64,000 nt of DNA from Lactarius indigo (lineage: Eukaryota > Basidiomycota > Agaricomycetes > Russulales > Russulaceae), in contig JAFKAC010000016.1 of assembly GCA_025766275.1 (NCBI GenBank), forward strand, positions 496,001 to 560,000, read 5' to 3'. Position numbers and translations under genes: made by a program. The notes below the pieces were generated by a model. The model was given only the letters and a program-made list of their open reading frames with translations, was not told where the DNA came from and made no database searches. Shown here piece after piece: positions 52,180-61,944 of this stretch (positions are counted from its first letter, which is position 1; every line of letters begins with the position of its first letter).

Positions 52180-52724
52180 TGTAACGCCACTACAGGGGCG
52201 TTGAGTACGACCTGTACTAAGTCAGTCAATCGCTCGGTAGTCAGAGCTCAAAGGCTCGACTTCAGTAGAGATGGTGCACAAGAGTCACAAGGACGGATGT
52301 CACTTGGACTATAGAGGAGGGCTAAGACTCGAAGGCCTAGCAAGACGGGGATCGGGGTTCAAGGAGACTCTTCGTAGACGAGTGTAGTATTACACAAGAA
52401 GTCTAGTCTACCGTACAAGCTAGGTAGGACGAGAGTTAAATAGAGATGGTGCTGTACAACTGTCGTAAACAGATGGCGCCATCGCCAAACCGAGGAAGAA
52501 AGGGATGAGCATAAAGGGAACAAAGGAGAATCACGCGGGGTCGCGCGTGAGAGGGAACAGGTCGGAAACTGGCACATGTCAAGCTTTATCAGAAGTGAAC
52601 GTCGATAAGCAAAGCGCGTGATAGAAACCGGGTAATTGTAAAGTCCGCGTAGTCGTACAGGGCTCGTATCGTATGGGAAGGAAGTAATAGTGGGGAAAGA
52701 AGCGAGTCCAAGAAAAACGTAACA
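52180..52724 (-). mobile_element. 5' LTR of Gy1-F
   Basis: 545 bp. TATA box complement of 52436-52442; predicted RNA start at 52409, 33 bases on. TSD GAAGC follows at 52725. Confidence 0.94.
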
Positions 52725-55007
52725 GAAGCCCTACCATTCGAAACCATTGCCATGGACTTTATTACCAAACTCCCTGTTTCCCGTGGCTATGACTCTATCC
52801 TAACAGTGACGGACCATGACTGTACTAAGGCCGCCATTTTCATCCCCTGCAACGAAGAAATAATGGCTGAAGGAACAGCTGCCCTGTACGTTTCCCATGT
52901 CTTCCCACAATTTGGACTCCCCTCGTGTGTTATCAGTGATCGAGATCCCTGCTTCGCATCCAAGTTCATGCAGGAAATATGCAAAATCCTTGGCATCAGC
53001 CAAAATATCTCAACTGCTTATCATCCTCGAACTGATGGCCAATTGGAACACACCAATCAGTGGTTAGAGCAATACCTCCGCTTTTGGGTAAATGAGCGGC
53101 AAGACGACTGGGTCCGTTATCTACCAATGGTGGAATTCATGCACAACAACTGGCCTAACGAGACTACACAAGAGTCCCCTTTCTTCCTCTTATCAGGATT
53201 CAATCCACATGCTGATTGGACCGATAGGCCTTCCCCTATTCCGCAAGTATCGTTAAGGCTAGACCAGTTCAAACAGGCACGACAGTGCGCCTTCTCCTGT
53301 ATGCTCTGGGCGCAAAAGTCGTGGGTCAAACACAAAGATACGCCCAAATTCAAAGAGGGAGACCTCGTGTGGCTTGAAGGACGCCACCTATGTACACACC
53401 AACCAACCGCAAAATTGGCAGCCAAATGACATGGACCATTTAAGGTTGTCCAGGTGATGTCCCCTGTCAATTATCGCCTTGAGCTTCCCACGCAGTGGAG
53501 CATCCATGATGTCTTCCACATAGATCTTCTCACGCCTTATCGCAAAACACCCACGCACGGACCAAATTATCAGCGCCCACCACCTGATTTGGTTGATAAC
53601 AAAGAAGAATACGAGGTTGAGAAGATTCTAGACTCTCGGCAGTTCGGCAGAAGGTGCCGGCTCCAATATCTCGTCAAATGGAAGGGTTATCCTGACTCCG
53701 ACAATCAATGGATAGATAAGGATGACGTATTCACTGACGAAGCCGTTCGGGAATTCAAACATTCCAACCCCGACAGAGAAACACATATAAGGATGACCTC
53801 CTGTCGCGATAAGTCCCCATCACTCACTCCTCCCATGTTCTCTACTCGACACAATGACCAGCTCGCACTCCTCTCTACCCTCATCAACAACTCCTCCGCC
53901 ACGCTTGTCGACCCCGACTCCACCAACGACACCACAGCCACTGAAACTGCAAGTAGAAGCCGTACCTCCATGCAGCATGAGGAAGACGGCCCTATCACTA
54001 GTGAAGAACTGCACCAGACACTGCAACGATTCCCTGTGCCCGTACAGGGAACTCTCAGCGACGATCCAACAACAACTCAACCAGCACCACCGCCAATGTA
54101 CGCCCTTACAAACCCTGACACCGGTGAGCCCAAAGTCTTCCTCACTGAAGACGAGCTCTTTCGGCTTCAAGCAGCTGTCCCGCGCGGTGAAGCCACCAGA
54201 CGCCATGAAGAAGTATGAACAAGAATGGAAGGAGACGGCGGCACGGTGGCAGCAGGAGCAACTGCATATCACCGCCTGCCGACGTTGGATGATGAAGGAG
54301 TGGAGAGAGTATTGGACAAAGATGAGGATGAAGACGAGCTTGGAGACCACTACCCCATCAGGCACATGTTCCTTAATCATGAATTCTACGCTGAAGATCC
54401 AGCCACCACTCCCTACCTCATCGATGCAGTGGGGGGGCCTCTACACCGAGGACGAGTCGCCATGGCACAAGCGGCTCGTTATACACCAATGGGCGAATGA
54501 GACCCAGCAACCAGGGCCGTCGTCCCTGAAGGGTTCCGGGTCAATAGAGGACCCGATTACATTCCGTTCCCAATCAAGCTCCCCAACAGACTGATGGTAC
54601 AGGCATCCCACATACAGGTTATCTGAGGGGGAGACCCCTTCGTACTTGGACTAGCCCCAGGATCGGGCTTCCTTTATGGTAAACCCCTCTACGCCACTCC
54701 CCATCTCCCAAAGAACAACCATGCTTTCATACCCCACGAGGAGTATTTTATGCTCTGCGATCGACATCCCGCTGACCTCCTACTGATGCGCATTGGGGAT
54801 GTCACTCTCACCCAAGAGTTGCGCCGGTTTCGGCAGCTCACGTTCGCTGAAGACCAACTGGAGAAGCGGATCCAGCAGCTGCAGATGGAGAGGCAGATGG
54901 TAGTAGACAATAAAAAGGACAGTCTTTATCACCTAGAACGTGCTAACATATTAGTGCGAATGGAGGACAAAGCCAAGAAAATGAGGCAAGAATCGGTAGC
55001 AGACTAG
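52725..55007 (+). pseudogene. pol: Gy2-D pol segment 4: integrase core, chromodomain and ORF3
   Basis: Starts at the integrase core (MDFITKLPVSRGYDSIL, TVTDHDCTK, SDRDPCF, HPRTDGQLEHTNQ). TGA at 53427-53429 (Arg in Gy2-G) is followed by a chromodomain (VKWKGYPDSDNQW, ~53680), the linker with a 'RFPVPVQG' block, then ORF3 in the same frame with TGA at 54216, 54498 and 54624: 'GDHYPIRHMFL', 'PEGFRVNRGPDYIPFPI', 'GSGFLYGKPLYATP', 'LTQELRRFR' and a charged coiled coil. The layout equals Gy2-G and Gy2-H. Confidence 0.87.
53854..54594 (+). CDS. Overlapping +1-frame ORF in Gy2-D (246 codons), putative
   Basis: Counterpart of the 39100-39894 frame of Gy2-G, still open although the pol frame over the same bases has two TGA stops. 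It shows the WKETAARWQQEQL block and the tail SLKGSGSIEDPITF. Decay of Gy2-D means it is no longer under obvious selection here. Confidence 0.4.
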   Translation: MTSSHSSLPSSTTPPPRLSTPTPPTTPQPLKLQVEAVPPCSMRKTALSLVKNCTRHCNDSLCPYRELSATIQQQLNQHHRQCTPLQTLTPVSPKSSSLKTSSFGFKQLSRAVKPPDAMKKYEQEWKETAARWQQEQLHITACRRWMMKEWREYWTKMRMKTSLETTTPSGTCSLIMNSTLKIQPPLPTSSMQWGGLYTEDESPWHKRLVIHQWANETQQPGPSSLKGSGSIEDPITFRSQSSSPTD

Positions 55008-55039
55008 TGAGGTGGGCCTCACTCCTGAAAAGGGGGTGA

Positions 55040-55545
55040 TGTTATGGTACAGACTGATTACACATTACAGATGACTCATGGCTGGTTATGACTACGGCCC
55101 GATACTAGTATTAGTCATGGACTCTTACACCACATCAGTCAGCATAGTAGTTCACATGTGATTGTGACTCATGTATGACTCATTCCTAGGATAGCTGTAC
55201 TAGGGTTCGAGCTAGTTACACTATTGGCTATTTACTGTTCTAGCGGTGCTTTAAAGCCTGCGCGTATCTGTATAAGTAGTTGACTCGGAAGACCAAGAGT
55301 CCCCATCTTGGTCTTCTTCAATCCACCCTCTTGACTCGTCTCTTGTGTGCCTTAGTCTTTGACTAAGCGTGCTTCCGCTTCTATCCACAAAGGGATAGTA
55401 CTTCTTCACTTTAGCTGCAGCATGTGCCAGTGAGCCCCTGTTCAGCTTGCGCAGGGTTGACGCGAGGTCCCCATTCGCCTATCTTCGCTAAGTTGATTAC
55501 GCCTTCTTCGAGTCCAAGTTGGACTAACGCCGGTGGAGCGTAACA
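55040..55545 (+). mobile_element. 3' LTR of Gy2-D
   Basis: 506 bp, preceded by the polypurine tract AAAAGGGGGTGA (55028-55039). TSD CTAGC follows at 55546-55550. Confidence 0.94.
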
Positions 55546-55550
55546 CTAGC

Positions 55551-55869
55551 GATGGCGCCATCTATTTGTAGTGACCATACAACATAACCTCTACTTAACC
55601 CAAGTCATACCTAGCTTGTACGGTAGACTAGACTTCTTGTGTAATACTACACTCGTCTAACGCGGACGCCCTTGCGCTCTCCCCTGTCTCAAGAACCCCC
55701 TCATTTCCGCTAGACCTTTGAGTCTTAGCCTTCCTCTATGATCCAAGTGATTCATATCCTTGTGATCCTTGTGCATCATCCTGCTGAAGCTGAGCCTCAG
55801 GAGCTTGTGCTACTGTATCTTGACTGACTTGGTACAGGTCGTACCTTACGCCCCTGTAGTGGCGTAACA
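55551..55869 (+). mobile_element. Solo LTR Gy1-J, right part
   Basis: Continues the LTR interrupted at 23639 (GATGGCGCCATCT...). It includes a Gy1-type start 11-mer, AGACTAGACTT, near 55625 and ends GGCGTAACA. TSD CACAG is at 55870-55874. Confidence 0.88.
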
Positions 55870-56536
55870 CACAGGCCTGCAGGGTCAGGTGGTGGAAGAT
55901 GGTCAGAAATCGTCGCGCACGCTTCTGCACAGCATGAGACGTCGTATCTGTGGCTGCCTGGGCCGGTAATATGTCAGAGTTTAAAAGCTAAGCCCGCACA
56001 CAAGTGCGGCAGGGTCGGGAGAGGGTATAGAGAACCAGCTGGGTTGGGTGATTGAAGGTAGTCGGAAACAGTCACGCACATTTCTGCGCGGCACCAAACA
56101 TCGTATCGGTGGCTGCCTTGGTTTATAATGTGTCAAGTTTGAGTAGCTAAGCCCATGCGTGAGTGCGGCATGCTGGGGAATGCAAGGGGCAAGCTACACT
56201 GAACTCTGGAGTCTGAGGGGGAAAGCTTATGCTATCACTTTTGTCCAAGGTGTAAATGTTGTAAATACATGAACTATATACTAGGGAAGGAAAGAAGAAA
56301 TGGAGCGGCAAGATGAAGGGAGTGAAAGTTTCATTCAAGGGACCCTCAGTTCTGGGCCTAGAGACGGATGGCCCCAAAGACGAAAGCCGGGGCTGCAGGC
56401 TGTGCAAGTGGCCTTCCAAATTTGAAGCCTGAGCCTTGGGCCCTTCCAGGCCGCCTCCTCGGCCCAGCCTGGTCTGGCTTCTGAAGTGCCGGCTTAGGCT
56501 GGCTTCCAGCCTATGAGCCGGGCCGGGAAATCACTA
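55870..56536. repeat. hAT-like element, right part, with ~160-bp tandem repeats
   Basis: Repeat units of the same type as the left part, starting near 55915 and 56074 (159-bp spacing). A GC-rich subterminal region follows and then the inverted terminal repeat, ending at 56536. Non-coding. Confidence 0.65.
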
Positions 56537-56646
56537 GCGACATATTTATCACCTAAGACAATTAATGGTGTGATAACAATCGTGATCCCATTTCTATTGA
56601 AAAGGAGCAGCATCCAGAATGTCAAGGTTTTTCCAGATCCCGTAGG
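56537..56646 (-). pseudogene. RecQ-like helicase, motif I segment
   Basis: The minus strand begins directly at the Gy2-H border with PTGSGKTLTFWM (Walker A, motif I), then 'LLFNRNGITIVITPLIVLGDKYVA' in two blocks, typical of RecQ-family motif Ia. It continues, after removal of the hAT-like element, at 22518. The amino-terminal part should lie beyond the right edge of the window, on the far side of Gy2-H. Confidence 0.8.
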
Positions 56647-57173
56647 TGTAACGTCATCACGACGTTAGCTCGACTTGAGCACGAGGCGGTGGTAACAACT
56701 TAGCGATAAAACGATCTCGCGGGCTTGAAGACGCGAAGGTCCAAGTCCTTGCCTTGGTGAATACATGGAGGTACACCAGCAAGTCGATTAGTCTGCTGGT
56801 CACGAACGAAGTTGGACAGTCTTGTAAAGGCGAAGAGGATAAAAGAAAAGGAAACAAGTGACAATTCAAGAAGACCAAGATGGTGTATCTTGGTCTTCGC
56901 AAGCCAGTTTAAATACAGTTCTAGCAGGCTTTGAAGCGCTGCTATGAGTCACAGTAAGTAAGCGTCCAACGTATCGCAGAAACATCGCAAAACTAATACT
57001 ACTAGTACCTGTACTAGTATCGAGTCATTCAGGTACCGCTCAGTCAGCTATCGGTCATAATCGCCTATCACACTACCGTATCACCATAAGTAAGTCCGCA
57101 ACTAATCTACCTTACCGCTGTAGTTGCAACCGGTACAGTAAGGGTCCTTAGTCATACAAGTCGAAACGTGACA
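56647..57173 (-). mobile_element. 3' LTR of Gy2-H
   Basis: 527 bp, TGTAACGTCATC...AACGTGACA on the plus strand; the last TAACA has become TGACA. It has the TATA box (complement of 56909-56915), predicted RNA start at 56881 and the mirror inverted repeat. The polypurine tract complement is at 57174-57186. Confidence 0.92.
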
Positions 57174-57204
57174 TCACCCCCCTTCTTAGCATGAGACCCC
57201 AGAC

Positions 57205-60200
57205 TCACCGAAAGTCGCGAGCCGGCCAGTCGTGCTGCTCATCCGCGATGTGCTCCAAGGCGGTAGCGCGCTCCAGGCGGTAAATAGCGTCCCGCTGGTC
57301 GTCTTGCGCGCATTCGATCATGGCGCGAAGCTGGCTCACCCTAGCCCGAAGTTGATCCAGCTCGTAGCTGGCCGCGCGGAAGCGTGTGACCTCCGCGGTG
57401 AGCGACTCATCGTTGATGCGATTGAGTGCGCGGTCGGTGATCTTGTCCGCCTCAAAGACAACAAGGTCTTCGTGCAGGTACGTGGGGCAGAGCACAGCGG
57501 ACACGTGGGGTTCGGCGTAGAAGGGCTTACCATAGACGTGCGGCAACCCTGGTATGACCCCTAGTATGAGGGGGTCCGCCCCTCCGATGATCTGGACGTG
57601 TGACGCGTCCCTCTCTACTCCGTTGGGCCCGGTGATGGGGTATCAAATGTAATGGGGTCGTCGGTTCACCCGGAACCCTTCAGGCGCAATGACATGCGCA
57701 GGATCCTCGGCGGCGGTGAACGGACGGTGATCGGTGGCACCAGGCACGCACACACGTCCTCGATACATGGGGGAGCCGTTGGTGTAGACGAGCCAGGGCG
57801 TGATGAGGGGATTATCAGGGTCGCGTTTCGTTCGAAGGAAGGAGTGTCTCGCCGGGTAATAATCTTCGTCGTCATGGCCAGCCTCAGCTGCCGCCATCGC
57901 TGCCGACGCTTGCGCATCTCTCTCAGTCGGGCCGCTGCTGAGTCCAACTGCTCCTTCTGCCACGCTGCCGCTACTCTCTTCCAGCCCTCCAACTCGTACT
58001 CCATCAGCGCTTGAACGCTGGTTGTTGCTTGGGAAAACTCCGCGAACGCCGATGAGGTCGTCGCTTGGGGGGATAGCGGCGATGGGTTTGCGCTCGCCGC
58101 GATCGTTTCGGAAGACGTGGACGATGGCTTGGTCGTCGTCGGGAGTGGTTGTTGGGTCTGGGAATCTTGTGATGACGTTGATCCATTCTTGTGCGGTGAT
58201 GGGCCCCTCTGCTGGTGTAAGAGGCATCCATGGCGTGAGCTGAGTGTTGGGAACTTCGGTGTCGTCGTCCTCAGCCAAGAGGGCACGGGCGTCTTCTGCA
58301 AGGGAGTCGAGGAGCTGCGCCTGTGTGACATGTCGCAATGGGGAAGTGGGCATGAGAGTGATGGCTGAGCGAAGGAGAAGGGGATGGCTGTCCTCTGTGC
58401 GAACAACCCCTACTTTATCCCTTTTGCCGTGGGCCTGCATTTCCTGATACAGGCAGAGTGCCTCTGGCGCAAAGATGTCATCTTTGTTGACCCACTGGTT
58501 CTCCGAGTCAGGATACCCCTTCCATTTGATGAGGTATTGGAGGCGTCTTCCCCTGCCGACATGCCGAGTGTCTAGAATGGCCTCGACTTCATATTCCTCT
58601 TCTCCATCTATCAATTCGGGCGGTGGTCGTGTGAAGTTCTCCCCATGCAAAGGGGTTTGCTTGTACGGGGTGAGAAGATCGATGTGAAACACTGGGTGGA
58701 TGCTCCACTGCGTGGGAAGTTCCAATCGATAATTGTAAGGGGACATCACCTGTATCACCCAAAAGGGTCCGTGGCGTCGCGCCGCTAATTTCGCTGTGGG
58801 TTGATTGGTTCGAAGATGTTTGCCTTCGAGCCACACGAGGTCGTTGACGCTGAACTTGGGCGTATCTTTATTGCGCACCCATGATTCTTGAGCCTTCTTC
58901 ATGAGGCGTTGGGCATTGTCCCAAGCTTCTTTCAGCTGTGTTAGTCGTGTGGTTACAAGGGGAAGCGGAGAGGGCTTATCGGTCCAATCCGCTTGAGGAT
59001 CGTATCCCATTAGGAGTTGGAACGGCGACTGCTTGGTGTGTTCGTGTGGCCAGTTATTATGCGCGAATTCTGCGATTGGCAGATAAGCAACCCAGTCGTC
59101 TTGACGTTCATTCACCCAGAAGCGCAGGTACTGCTCCAACCATTGGTTGGTCCTTTCAGACTGTCCGTCTGTGCACGGGTGATACGCCGTTGATATGTTC
59201 TGCTGAATTCCTAGGATTCGGCAGGCCTCTCGAACGAACTTTGATGCGAATCGTGGGTCACGATCACTAATAATTTTGCACGGTAACCCGAAACGTTTGA
59301 AGATGTGGGTTACGTACAGGACGGCCGTCTCTTCTGCGGTGATCTCCTCCCTGCATGGAATGAAGACCGAAGCCTTGCTACAGTCGTGGTCGGTGACGGT
59401 TAGTATGCTGTCGTACCCCTTCAATGAAGGGAGTTTCGTGATAAAGTCCATGGCCACCGTATAAAACGGTGTGGCTTCCAGTATTGGCATGATAGGATGT
59501 AACGCCACCCGTATGGGCCGCGTGTTCACCTTGTTCCGTTGGCATTCCGCACATCCTTGTACGTATTCACATACGTCCCGTCTTAGTCACGGCCACCAGT
59601 AGTGTCGTTCCAGGATTCGCTGGGTTCTTGCAATCCCCGGGTGGCCGTGTATTGGTAGGTCATGATGATCGTGTATTAGCACGCGGTGTGTTGATGCTGG
59701 TCTGGTTATTACGAACCTGCCATCCTTATACCATTCTCCCTGTATCTTCTTGAGTTGATGGGGGTCTACCCACATCTTGATGACTTCCTCGTCTTGCTGG
59801 TGGCGCGGTTGTTGTAGCTTTGGATTCGCGATGAAGGTGCGTGCGGCGTTGAGGGTTCTTACAAAGACTTTGGGTGGAAGAACGACAACCTTGCTGTTGT
59901 CTTCAGCCCCTTGGTCGTAATCGGGCCGTCTTGATAAGGCGTCCGCTCTTCCGTTGTTCTTCCCTTTAATGTGGTGAATCTCGAAGTCGTACTCGGATAG
60001 TTCGAGTACTTCCCTGGCGACTCGTCGGCTGATCTTCTGCGGCGACTTCCAGTACTGTAAATTGAGGTGGTCGGAGTAGATTTTAATTTTGTGCGGGGCT
60101 CCTGCGAGTAATGGCCTCCAATTTCTAAGCGCTTTGACGATTGCCAGCAACTCCAGGTCGTAAATATCATAGTTCCGTTCTGCTTCCGAGAGCGTCGCGG

Positions 60201-61944
60201 AGTAGTATCCTATGGGGTGTCGCTTTCTGTCAGACTTTTTCTGTAGTAGGACGGCTCCCACTGCATATCCTGATGCGTCAACTTCTAATTCGAATGGGTC
60301 TTGAAGCACCGGATGCGCCAGGACCGGTTCTTCGGTTACAAGACTCTTCAGCATGTTGAATGCCTTGTCTTCTTCACTTGTCCATCGCCACTCTTCGTCT
60401 TTTCGCGTTAGTCTGGTGAGTGGTTTGGTGTGATTGGCGAAGCCGCGAATGAATAATCTGTAAAAGTTGCAGAAACTGAGGAAGGATCGGACGTCTTTGA
60501 CCTTCGTGGGCGTTGGCCAGTCTTTGATACCCTGAACTTTTACGGGATCCATGCGGGTTACCCCCCTTTCAAGGATTACCCCCAGGTAATCCATTCGCGG
60601 CTGGTGGAATAGGCATTTCTCCAATTTGAAGTACAGGTCGTGCTCCTCCGCTACACGGAGGACATCACGCACCGCTGCGGTGTGGGCTGTAAGGTCGTGG
60701 TCGAAGTGAGTGGTGATTCCGATATCATCCATATAGACACGTATCGTAGTTCCGAGGCGTTCATGCTTCGCTATCATGTCCCGGTAGATGTGGTTCATCA
60801 TCGCTTGGAAAGTTGCAGGGGAATTGGTGAGGCCGAAGAACATGACCGTGGGTTCAAAGAGGCCAAATTTGGTTTTGAATGCCGCTTTCTCCTGATCTCC
60901 GTCACGGATACGTACATTGTTGTACCCCCATCGAATGTCGAGCTTGGTGTAGATGTGGGCGTTGCTGAGGTCGAGAATAAGGTCTTGAATGAGTGGTAAG
61001 GGGTACTGGTTGCGAATGGTGTGCGAGTTGATGACCCGGTAGTCCTGTACCGGTCGTAGTTTTCCGTCCTTCTTTTTAATGAAAAAGAAGGATGATGCGT
61101 ACGGGGAGATGGAAGGGCATAGATAGCCCTGTTTCAGTTTCTCGTCTAAGAACTCCTTAAGCTCGCCTTCTTCCTTCTGCGTCATAGGGTATATTTTGCA
61201 GTCTATGGTGGCCGGCGTGGATGGTTTGAAGTCGATTGCATGGTCCCACGGCCGAGCGGGGGGAAAGCGGTGTGAGGCTTGCTTGCTGAATAGCCTGCTA
61301 AATGCGGCGTACTCCGGGGGGAGTACGATCGTTGCTTGTTGCTGTTTTGCCTGTATGGCCAGCTCCGTCAAGGTAGTGGCCCTAGCATACGTTTCTTCTT
61401 CCAGTTCTCGTACGATGTCTTCCTTCTCGGCTACTATCAGAGCTCGAGTAGCGGTTGTTGTGAGTAGCGCCTCTGTAGTGGCTAGCACCACAGGCTGCAT
61501 GTCGGGGTGTATTGTTGCGGTGGCCCATTGAATAGTGGGTTCAAAGGCGCTGAGCCAGGGGTAGCCGAGTACGATGTCTTCGCTTCCGAGGTCTGTGACC
61601 AGGAAGGTCATCTTCTTTATCTGTCCCTGTGTTTTTACCTCTAGGTTAACATAATGAGTGATTAACCCAGCTTTGTTTTCCGTATTGTCTATGTTCCATA
61701 TCTTGCGTGGCGTTTCTAATGGGTATACCAGGACTCCTGCCCGTTTCGCCATACTTGGCCGGATAAAATTGTCAGTCGCTCCGGAGTCGACTAGTACGTT
61801 GGTTTCAGTCGTTTGGTATTCCGTTTGGACAGTTACTGGAATTCGCAATGATTGGTAGCGCGTTGTCACGATTACAGAATCACAATGTAAGGCCCTCACC
61901 CAGACTGACGGGTTCAGGTGTCCTGAAAACCCTCCTTTCCCCAC
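57205..61944 (-). pseudogene. pol: Gy2-H Pol-ORF3 fusion (1,579 residues), two TGA stops
   Basis: One continuous frame, -1 to gag, broken only by TGA at 59587-59589 (just after HYWWP in the integrase zinc domain; Gy2-G has a sense codon nearby) and 57643-57645. Protease VDSGATDNFI (~52-61); reverse transcriptase with YMDD; RNase H; integrase; chromodomain IKWKGYPDSENQW (~58540). ORF3 is clearly fused: 'DDLIGVRGVFPSNN', 'DDEDYYPARHSFL', 'APEGFRVNRRPHYI', TGA, 'GLPHVYGKPFYAEP', LTAEVTRFR and a coiled coil ending ARDFR. This copy shows best that ORF3 is the carboxyl extension of Pol in Gy2. Confidence 0.9.
57666..58406 (-). CDS. Overlapping +1-frame ORF in Gy2-H (246 codons), putative
   Basis: Third instance of the +1 frame. 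It has an in-frame DMSHRRSSST matching DMSPRRSSST of Gy2-G, the block WKRVAAAWQKEQL, and the end MSLRLKGSG, where a TGA replaces the Arg codon seen in Gy2-G before the DPITF-like tail. Confidence 0.42.
   Translation of the reverse strand: MFAQRTAIPFSFAQPSLSCPLPHCDMSHRRSSSTPLQKTPVPSWLRTTTPKFPTLSSRHGCLLHQQRGPSPHKNGSTSSQDSQTQQPLPTTTKPSSTSSETIAASANPSPLSPQATTSSAFAEFSQATTSVQALMEYELEGWKRVAAAWQKEQLDSAAARLREMRKRRQRWRQLRLAMTTKIITRRDTPSFERNATLIIPSSRPGSSTPTAPPCIEDVCACLVPPITVRSPPPRILRMSLRLKGSG

Larger units (their letters stand above)
37813..52724 (-). mobile_element. Gy1-F, young Ty3/gypsy element (holds Gy2-G in its 3' LTR)
   Basis: Minus-oriented, with a perfect TSD GAAGC (37808-37812 and 52725-52729). 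The LTRs are 545 bp once Gy2-G is removed and show two differences that I can see, both CpG transitions. Pol and ORF3 are intact; gag has an internal deletion. It interrupts Gy2-D pol, and subtracting it plus one TSD restores that frame. Confidence 0.95.
23640..55545 (+). mobile_element. Gy2-D, old Ty3/gypsy element carrying four nested inserts
   Basis: The LTRs are 506 bp each once the nested LTR is removed. The TSD CTAGC is perfect (23635-23639 and 55546-55550). Inserts: a solo Gy2 LTR in its 5' LTR, a solo Gy4 LTR, Gy3-C and Gy1-F in pol. For the last three, subtracting insert plus one 5-bp TSD restores the pol frame across the junction. The internal region has many TGA stops and several frameshifts, making it the most decayed element in the window. 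Confidence 0.93.
22527..56536. mobile_element. hAT-like non-autonomous DNA transposon with 32.5 kb of nested inserts
   Basis: The ends are perfect 20-bp inverted repeats, TAGTGATTTCCCGGCCCGGC, flanked by a perfect 8-bp duplication, GCGACATA (22519-22526 and 56537-56544). TAGNG-type ends and an 8-bp TSD are the hallmarks of hAT elements. The flanks join in the helicase gene. Its own sequence is 22527-23373 plus 55870-56536, about 1.5 kb after removing one CACAG, with no transposase frame, so it depended on a transposase elsewhere. Everything from 23374 to 55869 entered later. Confidence 0.82.

Noticed and set aside
23374..55869. Gy1-J as an element with its own internal region
   Set aside because: The two parts form one LTR with a single TSD pair; all that lies between is accounted for by Gy2-D and its inserts.
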